From: Natrinema salaciae
GTDB lineage: Archaea; Halobacteriota; Halobacteria; Halobacteriales; Natrialbaceae
Length of the DNA stretch: 64,000 nt
NCBI RefSeq assembly: GCF_900110865.1
Contig: NZ_FOFD01000005.1
Coordinates: 248,001 to 312,000 of the forward strand
Reading direction: 5' to 3'
The notes beneath the pieces are model-generated. The model saw nothing but the letters and a program-made list of their open reading frames with translations, was not told where the DNA came from and did not search any database. Of this stretch, positions 32,878-41,421 are shown in pieces. Each line of letters begins with the position of its first letter. Position 1 is the first letter of the stretch. Made by a program: the position numbers and the translations under genes.

Positions 32878-33374
32878 ATGGCTACTGAAACACAAACGAT
32901 AACCTCAGTTGGTACCGTCACGTCCGCAGACTGGGCGGCAGGCGCGATCGGCGGCTTCGTCGGTAGCGTTCTGTTCGGACTGATCATGCAGTACGTCATC
33001 CCGGCGCCGATGCTCGAGATGGCGATCCCCGCGATGTACGGTATTGAGGGTCCAGCGCTGCTCGCTGGGTGGGCGATCCACCAGTTCCACGGCGTCGTCC
33101 TCGGCTGGCCTACGTCGCGCTCGTTCAAGTCGGTCCGCTTCGCGCACCTGCGAAACGCGTCGGTCCGGCGATCGGGCTGGGGATCGGCTACGGCGTCCTG
33201 ACGACCGTCGGACTCGCCGTCCTCGTGATGCCGATCTGGCTGTCAACGGTCGGTTTCCCCGGTGCACCGCCATTCCCGAACGTCGCGGTTCCCGGCACGA
33301 TCGTGAGCCTCGTCGGCCACGTCGTCTACGCCGTCCCCGTGGCGCTGGCGTACGCGCTGGTCGCTCGAAACTAG
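32878..33374 (+). pseudogene. DUF6789-like membrane protein with one frameshift
   Basis: Frame 1 from ATG 32878 gives 'DWAAGAIGGFVGSVLFGLIM' and 'LLAGWAIHQFHGVVLGWPTS'. From about 33105 the match continues in the next frame: 'LAYVALVQVGPLRAPAKRVG', 'GYGVLTTVGLAVLVMPIWLS' and 'GHVVYAVPVALAYALVARN', stop at 33374. Together they form a four-helix protein of about 165 residues. A single-base change near 33100-33110 would restore it, so this may be a sequencing error or a recent mutation. Confidence 0.65.
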
Positions 33375-33581
33375 CTCCGTCGTCGGCTATCGTCCGGAAC
33401 CGAATCCTCCGAATCGATTCGGCCCGTGACGCAGAGAGGTCCACTATTCCATTTTCGAGCGTCGACCGCTGAGCGCTCGCAACCGTTCGAGTCGCTCGCG
33501 TTTCTCGAAGGAGTGTGCGAACTCAGCGCACGACCGAGAGCGGGTTAAGATGAGTCATGCCCTACTCTCGAACGAGAATAT

Positions 33582-34235
33582 ATGGTGACAGATCCTGCCT
33601 GCGGTATGGAAGTCGATCCGCTCGCGGCCAGCGTGACAGCCGAATATGATAGCCAACTGTACTACTTTTGTTCGGACGGCTGTAGAGAACAGTTCGAAAA
33701 GAGCCCACAACGATTCGCCGAGAGCGCGATCCCGGCGATCGGCCAGCGGGACGGCGTTCGATCGCCGAGGCTCTCTTCCGGGTCGGCCGGCGGATCGTTC
33801 GAACTACACGTCCATCACGACGACCACGTCGACGTCGGGGACGAGGTGGTGCTGACGAAGACGATTTCCGAGGACGATGTGAACCGGTTCGCAGTGGCGA
33901 CGAGCGATACTAACGCGTTGCACCTCAACGAAGTGTTCGCGAGTCGCACGCGGTTCGAGAACCGAATCGTCCACGGGACGCTCGTCGCGGGTCTCATCAG
34001 TGCCGCACTCGCTTCGCTCCCGGGAATTACGATCTACCTCTCTCAATCGCTCGAGTTTCACGGGCCCGTCTTTATCGGGGAGTCGGTCACGGCAAGTTGT
34101 CAGATAGACGAACGGGTTGACGAACGCAGATATCGTCTCACAACTCGGGTCGCGAAGGAAACCGGTGAAACGGTTATCGACGGAAGTGCAACCGTTCTGA
34201 TCGACGAACTGCCGCTCAGTACACGTGACGAGTGA
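33582..34235 (+). CDS. YHS-domain/MaoC-like hydratase fusion
   Basis: 217 residues. Residues 1-50 are a YHS metal-binding domain: DPACGMEVDP and 'YDSQLYYFCSDGCREQFEKS' (C7, C30, C34). After a linker, residues 75-215 are a MaoC-like hot-dog domain with D-x5-H in 'SDTNALHLNEVFASRTRFEN' (trimmed) and HGTLVAGLIS. MaoC domains hydrate enoyl-CoA; the YHS part usually binds copper or iron in transporters and oxygenases. Their fusion in one chain is unusual. ATG at 33582, preceded by AT-rich DNA. Stand-alone gene. Confidence 0.8.
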   Translation: MVTDPACGMEVDPLAASVTAEYDSQLYYFCSDGCREQFEKSPQRFAESAIPAIGQRDGVRSPRLSSGSAGGSFELHVHHDDHVDVGDEVVLTKTISEDDVNRFAVATSDTNALHLNEVFASRTRFENRIVHGTLVAGLISAALASLPGITIYLSQSLEFHGPVFIGESVTASCQIDERVDERRYRLTTRVAKETGETVIDGSATVLIDELPLSTRDE

Positions 34236-34583
34236 ACCTCGGAGACGGTTACCGGCGAGTAAGATACTAACCGATATGTTAGAAGTTCTTCGGGGCCGTC
34301 GCCCGTGGCGATCAAGCGCTCAGAGACCATCTAGCAGTCGAAGTCAGTTGTCTGTTCGCGCTCCACTTACTTGTGTTCGCTCTCGTTTCGGCAGTTATCC
34401 TCAAAAGGGGAAAAGAAGGCTCGAAAAGAACGGAGACGAATGGCCCCGTCGGGGAAATCGCTACCAGAATCCCGCCGTCGGAAAACGACGACAGGACCTG
34501 TCACAATCGATCGACGGAACGGAAACAACGCGCTCTCGCGTTCGATCGCCGCACAGGATCGGGGACCACTCGGGCAGTAGTCG
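34236..34583. other. Intergenic stretch with a possible small membrane-protein remnant
   Basis: One plus-strand frame (about 34310-34603) reads 'VSCLFALHLLVFALVSAVIL' then KRGKEGS, a convincing single membrane helix, but the tail is not protein-like and there is no good start (only GTG/TTG; a TAG lies upstream). Possibly a decayed small membrane gene. Confidence 0.3.
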
Positions 34584-35009
34584 TCAATCGGCTGCCGGAA
34601 TGATGATCAACGGCTGATCGACATTTGTGGCTAGCGTCGCGAGCACATTCTGCGAGAGCAGTCTGCGCCAGATCGATCGCTCACGCGGCGTCAGTACGAT
34701 CGCGTCGGCCGAGTAGTTGTCGGCGGCGTCAAGGATCGTTCGACCGACGTTTTTTCCGTATCGGATGTCGGTCGAGACGGGGATGTCGGCGGCGTCGAAA
34801 CACGCTGTCGCGATGTCAAACACCTCGTTCACGCGGTCTTCGATAGGCCCTCGATCTCCGTCAGGTTCCACTCCGTGAACGACGTGTAACACGTGTACGC
34901 GGCAGTCCTTCCCCTCCAGGTACGGGAGCGCCGCGTGACAGGTATTGCGCGCGTCTGTTCGATCCGCGAGCGGTAACAGGACGTCTATTTCGACGAACGA
35001 GCGTGGCAT
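34584..35009 (-). CDS. UspA-family universal stress protein
   Basis: 141 residues from ATG 35009 (MPRSFVEIDVLLPLADRTDA). Rossmann-like alpha/beta fold with 'KDCRVHVLHVVHGVEPDGDR', 'STDIRYGKNVGRTILDAADN' and 'ADAIVLTPRERSIWRRLLSQ', ending 'NVDQPLIIIPAAD'. The ATP-binding GxxGxxx(S) loop is altered (TPRERSIWRRLL), so it may not bind ATP. Single-domain member, complete. An upstream ATG at 35063 would add 18 atypical residues. Confidence 0.85.
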   Translation of the reverse strand: MPRSFVEIDVLLPLADRTDARNTCHAALPYLEGKDCRVHVLHVVHGVEPDGDRGPIEDRVNEVFDIATACFDAADIPVSTDIRYGKNVGRTILDAADNYSADAIVLTPRERSIWRRLLSQNVLATLATNVDQPLIIIPAAD

Positions 35010-35207
35010 AGGATGATGATGATCCGCGGAGTACGCCGATGCGTGACGCAGGAACTCCATCACAAGTTAACACTGCCCGAAATATAGCGGTGTCGTTCAC
35101 GAGTTCGAGACGGTCTGTATCGCCCGAATTGGCTGTCACTTGAGGGATCGTACCGTTGCTCGGGATGCCGCGCCGTATTAAAAAGGCACCGTCGGGTCGC
35201 CGCGCCG

Positions 35208-35576
35208 TTATCCCGTAACGATCGAGAGGAAGTTCTCGACTGCTGTGTCGATGCTCGACAGCACAGACTCGTCGATCGACAGGTCGCTGCTGCGAGTGTC
35301 GACGTCGTGGTCGAGCTCGCTGTCGCTCTGGCTGTCGTCAGCGTTCTCGCTCAGATCTCGTTCGTTCACGTCGCGATCGGTCGAACTCTCGCGGTGATCG
35401 TCGTCGCTTCGCTCGCGATCACTACTACTCCCACTGTCTCTCTCACTGGACCCTTCGAACGAGTCCGCCGCTTCGTACGTGTGTTCGCCTTCCGCACATT
35501 GGTCGTCGACCTGCTGGAGACCCACCTGGGTGGAACCGACTGCGACGCTGTCCGGCTCGTTCTCCAATCGATTCAC
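35208..35576 (-). CDS. Acidic low-complexity hypothetical protein
   Basis: 122 residues, GTG start. Very rich in S, D, E and R between residues 40 and 95 ('SSERDSGSSSDRERSDDDHR'), with a short ordered C-terminus 'DESVLSSIDTAVENFLSIVT'. Follows the gene at 35591-36022 by 14 bases on the same strand, so the two are probably co-transcribed. I cannot assign a function; the disordered acidic part is common in haloarchaeal proteins. Confidence 0.45.
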   Translation of the reverse strand: MNRLENEPDSVAVGSTQVGLQQVDDQCAEGEHTYEAADSFEGSSERDSGSSSDRERSDDDHRESSTDRDVNERDLSENADDSQSDSELDHDVDTRSSDLSIDESVLSSIDTAVENFLSIVTG

Positions 35577-35590
35577 ACCGGTTTGAACGG

Positions 35591-36022
35591 TCAGTACTCG
35601 GTCACCGTCCGACGGGGAAACACCCCGACGAGTCGATCGGCATCGTAAACAGCGAGACAGATGGTTGGCAACACGATGACCGGAGTCCGTTCATCTGAGA
35701 CCATCGACGTCCGCTCGCGTCGTTTGAACACGGGTACGAGCGAGTACCCGTTCTGACTAGCCCAGCACTCGAACTCCGAAAGCCGGTCGCGGATCCGTTC
35801 GACGTCGTCCCCACCGATGACGGAGGAGCCTGCAGCGATCTGTCGCCCCCAAACTCGGAGCGTTACGTCGGCGAGAGCCCCTGTCAGCCGTAACTCTTTC
35901 AACGGGATGAGCAGCTCGCGTTGATCGGGGGAAGGGGCGAATTCGCGAAACCAGACCGTCACACGCAATCGATCGTTCGAGATGTCGCCCGTCGGTGTCT
36001 TATCGCTGTTTTTCGAATTCAT
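35591..36022 (-). CDS. Hypothetical haloarchaeal protein
   Basis: 143 residues from ATG 36022 (MNSKNSDKTPTGD). 'LRVTVWFREFAPSPDQRELL' and 'GALADVTLRVWGRQIAAGSS' followed by 'RDRLSEFECWASQNGYSLVP' form an alpha/beta pattern seen in haloarchaeal proteins often named HTH-domain-containing. 'TPVIVLPTICLAVYDADRLV' is the last strand pair. Function unknown. A GTG at 36052 would extend it by ten residues. Confidence 0.65.
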   Translation of the reverse strand: MNSKNSDKTPTGDISNDRLRVTVWFREFAPSPDQRELLIPLKELRLTGALADVTLRVWGRQIAAGSSVIGGDDVERIRDRLSEFECWASQNGYSLVPVFKRRERTSMVSDERTPVIVLPTICLAVYDADRLVGVFPRRTVTEY

Positions 36023-36298
36023 GTCGTTGTGAGCGGCACTGCCAGTGTTCACGAGACCGTCGTTCGTGTTGCCTCAGTTCGATCAACTCTCGAATACGTC
36101 AGGTTAATTCGTCAGCCATTGGCCAGATCAGTGTCCCACACTGCTCGTACGCACAAAATGCCGGCCCGATCAGGCAACGTATGTGAACAGACGCCGTATG
36201 CGACTGCTCGGTCGGTGACGAGAGACGGGTGAACAGATAGCTATCGTAACTGAATATCAATACGTAACTATATGACGTGCTAGCACTACTACACGGTC

Positions 36299-36673
36299 AT
36301 GGTCGAGTCGACAGAGCAACTGGCAGTATGGTGTGCTGGCGAAGACTGGTGTCCCGTCACGTCCACCGCAATGTTGATCGGGAAGAAGTGGCACACTGTC
36401 GTTCTCCATCGACTGCTCGCCAACGGGCCGCTCGGATTCAATGCGCTGAAAGAGGAAGTCGGCGGCATATCGAGCAAGGTCCTCTCCGACGTCCTCGAGG
36501 ACCTCGAGTCGAAACATCTGATCCAGAGGGAGATCGTCAACGAAAAACCGGTCCGCGTCGAGTATTCGCTGACCGAACTCGGCGAATCACTGGAGCCGGT
36601 TATTCAGGAAATGGCCGCTTGGGGGCAAGAGCATCTGATGCCTGCAACGGACGAGAGTAGTTCGATCGCGTGA
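36299..36673 (+). CDS. HxlR-family transcription regulator
   Basis: 124 residues with the HxlR signature: 'CPVTSTAMLIGKKWHTVVLH', then LLANGPLGFNALKEEVGG, 'SSKVLSDVLEDLESKHLIQR' and 'VRVEYSLTELGESLEPVIQE'. The cysteine at residue 18 (DWCPV) is the redox-sensing position in many family members. ATG at 36299. The MFS transporter gene begins 105 bases downstream on the same strand and is its likely target. Confidence 0.88.
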   Translation: MVESTEQLAVWCAGEDWCPVTSTAMLIGKKWHTVVLHRLLANGPLGFNALKEEVGGISSKVLSDVLEDLESKHLIQREIVNEKPVRVEYSLTELGESLEPVIQEMAAWGQEHLMPATDESSSIA

Positions 36674-36783
36674 TGAACCGGGATGAAAGTGATCGTGCAA
36701 TAATTGACTACCCGCAGTGTGCAATACGTTTGAATCCCCGCCAGCATTTTTATCACTTTGACTAATAAATCAGCGTAGTGGAT

Positions 36784-38043
36784 ATGGGTGCGTTGAGAAA
36801 AAATGATAAACAGGGACCAGAGACGAAGCAGGGACAGACGAAAGCAAGCCGATATCGTGTCCTCCTCGTCCTAGCTGTTGCCGAACTGCTGGCGATGACG
36901 CTTTGGTTCAGTGCCTCGGCAGTCGGGCCGGAACTCACGGCGCTCTGGAATCTCTCGAGCGCTGAGACAGCCTGGTTGACGAACGCGGTGCAACTCGGCT
37001 TCGTCGTCGGTGCCGTGCTTTCTGCGACGCTCACCCTCGCGGATACGATTCCGCCGCGGTACCTGTTTGCTGTCTCAGCTGCCATTGGTGCAGGGGCGAC
37101 TGTACTTATTGCTCTTGTCGTGTCGTCGTTTCTCCCGGCCGTTCTGTTACGATTTCTGACTGGTGTCGCACTGGCCGGTGTGTATCCGACCGGTATGAAA
37201 ATCATGGCTGGCTGGTTTCGGGAAGGACGAGGTTTCGCTATCGGCACTCTTGTCGGTGCACTCACGATCGGATCGGCGATGCCGCATCTACTTCGGGCGA
37301 TTGGTGGCGTCGGCCGTCCGCGTCTCGTCTTACTGGGTGCGGCTGGGCTCGCGGCAGTCAGTGGTGTGCTCGTTCTCTTTGTGCGTCCGGGTCCCCACCA
37401 GGCTCCGGCAGCCCCATTCGATCCCGGAGCGGTTCGCCGGATGCTCGGTGACCGCGGGACGATGCTCGCCAACCTCGGATATTTCGGTCACATGTGGGAA
37501 TTATACGCCGTCTGGGCGTGGATTCCCGTCTATTTAGCTGCGAGTTTCGCTGCCAGCGGCGACCCGGCACCAACAGTCGCTGCTCTGCTCGCGTTCGGAA
37601 CTATTGCCGTAGGGGGTATCGGCGCCCTCGTCGCCGGTGTGTTCGCAGACCGAATCGGACGGACGACCGTTACGAGCGTAAGTATGATCGTCAGCGGCAC
37701 CGCCTGCATTGGTGCTGGCTTCGTGTTTGGTGGTCCTCTTTTTGTTCTCGTCCCGTTCCTATTGATTTGGGGGTTCGTTATCGTCGCCGACTCCGCGCAG
37801 TTCTCGGCGGCCGTCTCCGAACTCGCCGAGGACAGTTACGTTGGGTCAGCCCTGACGCTGCAGACTGCCATCGGATTTCTACTCACGGTGGGATCGATCC
37901 AAGTCACGCCGATCATTGCCGGTGTCGTCGGCTGGCAGTGGGCCTTCGCACCACTGGTTATCGGACCGTTCGTTGGGACAGCCGCTATGTTATGGCTCCG
38001 ACGGCTTCCCGAGGCAAATGCACTGGCTGGCGGTCGCGGGTGA
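36784..38043 (+). CDS. Major facilitator superfamily (MFS) transporter
   Basis: About 419 residues from ATG 36784 (a GTG at 36778 adds two). Twelve predicted helices; 'LTALWNLSSAETAWLTNAVQ' then 'GFVVGAVLSATLTLADTIPP', 'PTGMKIMAGWFREGRGFAIG', 'GVFADRIGRTTVTSVSMIVS' holding the MFS loop motif D-R-x-G-R. A drug or metabolite exporter is likely. It follows an HxlR regulator, a frequent pairing for inducible efflux. Complete. Confidence 0.88.
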   Translation: MGALRKNDKQGPETKQGQTKASRYRVLLVLAVAELLAMTLWFSASAVGPELTALWNLSSAETAWLTNAVQLGFVVGAVLSATLTLADTIPPRYLFAVSAAIGAGATVLIALVVSSFLPAVLLRFLTGVALAGVYPTGMKIMAGWFREGRGFAIGTLVGALTIGSAMPHLLRAIGGVGRPRLVLLGAAGLAAVSGVLVLFVRPGPHQAPAAPFDPGAVRRMLGDRGTMLANLGYFGHMWELYAVWAWIPVYLAASFAASGDPAPTVAALLAFGTIAVGGIGALVAGVFADRIGRTTVTSVSMIVSGTACIGAGFVFGGPLFVLVPFLLIWGFVIVADSAQFSAAVSELAEDSYVGSALTLQTAIGFLLTVGSIQVTPIIAGVVGWQWAFAPLVIGPFVGTAAMLWLRRLPEANALAGGRG

Positions 38044-38194
38044 CCCCGCTCCACTTTCACGCTGCGAGGATGACTTTATTGTAAACCAACCGACCAAGCG
38101 TGTTCGCGTAAGAACAATACAGACCAGCGCGATAAGACTCACCCTGGAGTATATTCGTATACTGATTCTGCAACGGGATCAGCCGTTCCGAACG

Positions 38195-38551
38195 TCAGAA
38201 TGTGATGACTTCGTAGCCGTCGTCGACGAGCGAACGGATACTGGAGTGCCCGTCGTGGTCGTCAAGCCGAACCACGCCGGAATCGTTCACTGCATCATCG
38301 ACACCGAACGCCCCGGAGCAGAAATCACACGCGGACGCATCATCTTTGACGGCCTGGTAGCGTTCGTGCTGGTCACTGTCCGGATCTTCGAGTTCGGGAA
38401 TCCACTGCGTTCCAGCTCCGTCGAAAATGAGCTCCAGCTCGTCTCCGTCAGTCTCTGCGAACTCCTTCGCCGTCTCGAGAGCATTAACGAGGTAGCCGAG
38501 GTTCGCATGTCCTTCTGTTCCCGCCAGGATCACAACTGCTGTTTTTGTCAT
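38195..38551 (-). CDS. DsrE/DsrF-like protein
   Basis: 118 residues from ATG 38551 (MTKTAVVILAGTEGHANLGY). 'LVNALETAKEFAETDGDELE' and 'LIFDGAGTQWIPELEDPDSD' then 'CDFCSGAFGVDDAVNDSGVV' belong to the DsrE fold. The cysteines in ACDFCSGAFG lie where DsrE-type proteins hold their sulfur-carrying cysteine, so a sulfur-transfer role is possible. Ends SIRSLVDDGYEVITF. Single gene. Confidence 0.8.
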   Translation of the reverse strand: MTKTAVVILAGTEGHANLGYLVNALETAKEFAETDGDELELIFDGAGTQWIPELEDPDSDQHERYQAVKDDASACDFCSGAFGVDDAVNDSGVVRLDDHDGHSSIRSLVDDGYEVITF

Positions 38552-38742
38552 AGCATCCGCTAGTACAATTCCAGAGAATATAATCCGTCTGCGGCCGTGC
38601 AACGATGATACGCCTGCGAAGGTGGTTTATACACTCCGGTGCTGTTCGCTGAGATCAGCGGCAGCAAAATTCGCTCCGAGCAGCCGTCACAGGATACACC
38701 CTCCAGTGGTGGGGCAACTGGTCACTCAGAAGCGACATCGGT

Positions 38743-39213
38743 TCAGACCCTCTCCGTATTGCCCTCTCGATCAGCGATGACGTACGCTTCGAGGCCATCG
38801 AGGACTTCCTCGAACGTCTTCCGGAAGCGAGATTCCATCATCAATTTCGCCATTACGGTCCCGAAGAATCCGTACTTTGGTTTGAACGTGGCGGCCATCG
38901 TGACCGCCGTCGCATCACCTCGTTCCTCAACACTGATTTGGACCCTATTTCGCTTCAGAGGCATACTGCCGACATCGATGAACTCCACAGTGTAATTCGA
39001 TTCAGGACTGTATTCGATAATTTCCTCTTCGATACGGTCACCATCCTCGAATACACACTCGCGGGTCGCACCAACACCAGTCTCCGGACCGTCGATGATC
39101 TTCGACGTCGCAACGTGTGGATTGTACTCGGAGACGTGACCGAACTCATCGAGTGCAGTCCACACGTGTTTAGCTGGTACTGAAATTACCTTTTCAACAC
39201 TCACATTGTGCAT
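38743..39213 (-). CDS. SRPBCC-family (polyketide cyclase/START-like) protein
   Basis: 156 residues from ATG 39213 (MHNVSVEKVISVPAKHVWTA). 'LDEFGHVSEYNPHVATSKII', 'GVGATRECVFEDGDRIEEEI' and 'VTMAATFKPKYGFFGTVMAK' form the helix-grip fold of SRPBCC proteins, which bind hydrophobic ligands. 'LDGLEAYV' helix closes the cavity. Ligand unknown. Confidence 0.85.
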   Translation of the reverse strand: MHNVSVEKVISVPAKHVWTALDEFGHVSEYNPHVATSKIIDGPETGVGATRECVFEDGDRIEEEIIEYSPESNYTVEFIDVGSMPLKRNRVQISVEERGDATAVTMAATFKPKYGFFGTVMAKLMMESRFRKTFEEVLDGLEAYVIADREGNTERV

Positions 39214-39371
39214 ATCTGAGTAGAGTAACCTCACCGGTATAGCGCTGTCTTGGTAGTGCAAAAAACAAACACAAGGAGTGGAGACAGAACCGCGACACTA
39301 CTCACCCAACGTGGAAGACACTCTCTGCTGGGTGGTAATGCTGTGTGGGATATTTTAGTTCGTCCTTCGGG

Positions 39372-39600
39372 TCAGAGTTCGACGTCTGTTGCCGACTCGA
39401 CCTCGAAGCGGGTCACCTCTGGCTCTCCCGCGAGTAATTCCGGTAGTTCAGCTGCGAACCGCTCGAAGTGATCGGACTCAGCGTGCGCTCCGAACGCTGC
39501 TTCGTCCTCGTACTGTTCGAAGAACCGGAAGAGGTTCTCGTCGTCTACATCGGTCGCGACCCGGTACTCGACGATTCCGTCCTCCTTCCGTGAACTATTC
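39372..39600 (-). pseudogene. Antibiotic-biosynthesis-monooxygenase (ABM) domain, C-terminal part
   Basis: Reads 'DGIVEYRVATDVDDENLFRF' then 'FEQYEDEAAFGAHAESDHFE' and 'LPELLAGEPEVTRFEVES', the dimeric alpha-beta barrel ABM domain from its second strand on. The N-terminal strand and the start codon are missing; upstream (39600 on) the DNA belongs to an FG-GAP gene on the opposite strand. A junction at about 39600 has cut the gene. Confidence 0.65.
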
Positions 39601-39604
39601 GAGG

Positions 39605-40077
39605 ACGTCGCGAATCCCCGTGTCGGTATTCGAGCGATCGACTGGTGACGGCTGGCAACTGACAACGGAGCTAACCGAGGGCGTCTACATCGAATCAATG
39701 GCGGTGGCCGATGATACGGCTGTCCTGCGGACAGCAGACAGCGACGGGCTCGTAGATGTCTTTGAGCGCGAAGGCGGGGAATGGAGGCGCCGACAGACGC
39801 TGTCTGCTACTGATCGGGATGATGGACGGATCGTCAGATCAATCGCGACTGATGGCGATACGTTGCTCGTCAGCGCACCGCACGCTCAGTTCGGCGACTC
39901 GGTCGGTGCGGTTTACAACCTTGATCAGCCGTCTAGTACAAACGATCCGCGAGGGATATATTTCAAGTGTCCGATACGTCCGAGCAGTTCGGCGATGCGA
40001 TAGCGACCACGAACGGAACGACAATCGTCGCAGGCAGGTATTCCGAGGAGAGAGTTGTCTACATCTACGAGCAGTAA
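39605..40077 (+). pseudogene. FG-GAP repeat protein fragment, frameshifted
   Basis: From about 39620 the frame reads 'VSVFERSTGDGWQLTTELTE', 'DGLVDVFEREGGEWRRRQTL' and 'SIATDGDTLLVSAPHAQFGD', typical FG-GAP (integrin-alpha-like) repeats. At about 39950 it shifts, and a second frame continues 'SEQFGDAIATTNGTTIVAGR' and VVYIYEQ to the stop at 40077. The N-terminal repeats and signal peptide are missing. Such proteins are surface-exposed in haloarchaea. Confidence 0.65.
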
Positions 40078-40355
40078 CCTCCGGTCGCTCCCAGAAGGTG
40101 AATCTTCTGTATTCAGCAAACTCTGGATAATGTGTCTGAAAAGCGAGCGACCAGCGCATCGACATTCACTCCGAGTACTCGGAGCGGGTGTTACGACGAC
40201 ACCACGGTGGCACCTTGCGGGTCTGTGCGCTATTCGTTGGGGCCACAGTGGCCCCCTCGATGGGGTACCACCGGTGGTCGTCCCACTGGAACCGCACAGG
40301 CCGTGCCGTCGGCCTGACTTCTGAGCTCGTTGCCTGTCGAGGGCGATCTCGCGAC
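40078..40355. other. Remnant DNA without a supported gene
   Basis: Between the FG-GAP fragment and the Doc-associated small-protein relic. Frames on both strands are open but low in protein character. The inverted pair GGCCACAGTGGCC (near 40239-40251) is a small palindrome. Confidence 0.35.
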
Positions 40356-40441
40356 GTTCGGCGTCGCTCTCGGCCGCCTGATACCGCTTGTACAGCTGGC
40401 GGATTTCGTCGTCGACTGATCCCGCAGGAGTATTTGATGTC
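40356..40441 (-). pseudogene. Third copy of the Doc-associated small protein, C-terminally diverged
   Basis: From ATG 40441 (overlapping the upstream stop, ATGA): MTSNTPAGSVDDEIRQLYKR then YQAAESDAERREIAL. It matches 7107-7277 until IAL and then continues in unrelated sequence (DRQRAQKSGRRHG...). The open frame runs far but is not protein-like beyond the match. Confidence 0.55.
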
Positions 40442-40670
40442 ATCTCTTTCGCAGCGTCCAAGTGAGTGTCTGCGAGCAGTCACCGGTCACGCAGACGATC
40501 TCGAGTGTGTCGACAGCATTGGCAGGCCCGATGTCGTACTCGACGAGGCGGTTCGCTGCGAGCTGCCACGCTTGCTCAGCGAGTTTGGGATCAGCGTTCT
40601 CATAGTGAACACTGAACTCGGTCAGTGCAACTGCGACGAGGAGATCCTCCTGTCGATCGGTGGGAGACAT
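40440..40670 (-). CDS. Hypothetical small protein upstream of the antitoxin-like copy
   Basis: 76 residues: MSPTDRQEDLLVAVALTEFS, then 'ENADPKLAEQAWQLAANRLV' and 'GPANAVDTLEIVCVTGDCSQ'. Helical and acidic, intact start and stop; overlaps the next gene by ATGA. A weak echo ('DPEFVDRAWQLAVDRLVD') is found at about 56940-57000, so this protein too exists in more than one copy. Function unknown. Confidence 0.5.
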   Translation of the reverse strand: MSPTDRQEDLLVAVALTEFSVHYENADPKLAEQAWQLAANRLVEYDIGPANAVDTLEIVCVTGDCSQTLTWTLRKR

Positions 40671-40740
40671 CGCCGATGTTGGGTGCGGCTTCTCTGATAA
40701 ACTGCAGGACCATCATTGCTTGATTGCAGCATTTGTAGAA

Positions 40741-40780
40741 GGTACCCCCGTCTTTAGGTGCGGGAGGGGGTCAATCCATG
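40741..40780 (+). mobile_element. IS200/IS605-type right-end-like scar
   Basis: ACCCCCGTCTTTAGGTGCGG and then GAGGGGGTCAATCC: an imperfect GC hairpin followed by a GGxxGTCAATCC-like sequence, similar to the 3' end of haloarchaeal tnpB elements. No TnpB coding tail is in frame upstream. Confidence 0.4.
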
Positions 40781-40860
40781 CATTGTGCAGTGGACTGAGC
40801 TCGCGTCCCTTGCACCCTTCTGAGGAGAGATAGCACCTCGAATGAGCGAGCACTTCTCTC

Positions 40861-41421
40861 TTATCGAACGAATGTTCCATCCGGACCAAGAACAAGCCCG
40901 GTTCGAATCTCGAGATCGACACGGCGAAGATGCTTACAGCCACTCTTTGGCTGGCGCCGTTCGAAATCTGTGCAGCTACAGGTCTCTGCCTCGATGTCTA
41001 TTTCGTATGTGTTCCCGCTCTCACTATCAACTTCGTAGATCGACCCCGCCGTGGTGAAGCAAACATCCATCTGCTCGCTCAATGCACGGCGTGTTCGGGC
41101 GTTATCGATCGAGTAGCCACCTGCCTCGAGCGGGGTTGGTGGTGCTGGCGTCTCGCATTGGTCTCGAAACTCGTCGCGACGGTTTCGTTCCTGGCCGCAG
41201 TTCCGACAGCGCCAGTAGCGCGTTCGGTACTCGTAACAGTTAGTCAGGTCGATATCGTAGGGTGTTGGTTCCGTGCCTGGTAGCCACTCGTCGATCGCGA
41301 TGAGTTCATGCCTGTTTAGTCGAGCAGTGTCTCCGGAATAGCGTTGCTCCCGGTCACTGGTATCGCTGTAATCGTGTTGCTCGTAGTGCTGTTCTCGGTC
41401 GATCGGCTGATCTGTACTCAT
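40861..41421 (-). CDS. SWIM zinc-finger protein
   Basis: 186 residues. The C-terminal part 'EIDIEAETCSCTDFERRQPK' followed by SGCKHLRRV gives CxC...CxH, the SWIM zinc finger. An N-terminal CxxC pair ('YWRCRNCGQERN') and a further cysteine suggest a second metal site. SWIM domains bind DNA or proteins; in haloarchaea such proteins are often plasmid-encoded. Complete, ATG at 41421. Confidence 0.75.
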   Translation of the reverse strand: MSTDQPIDREQHYEQHDYSDTSDREQRYSGDTARLNRHELIAIDEWLPGTEPTPYDIDLTNCYEYRTRYWRCRNCGQERNRRDEFRDQCETPAPPTPLEAGGYSIDNARTRRALSEQMDVCFTTAGSIYEVDSESGNTYEIDIEAETCSCTDFERRQPKSGCKHLRRVDLEIRTGLVLGPDGTFVR

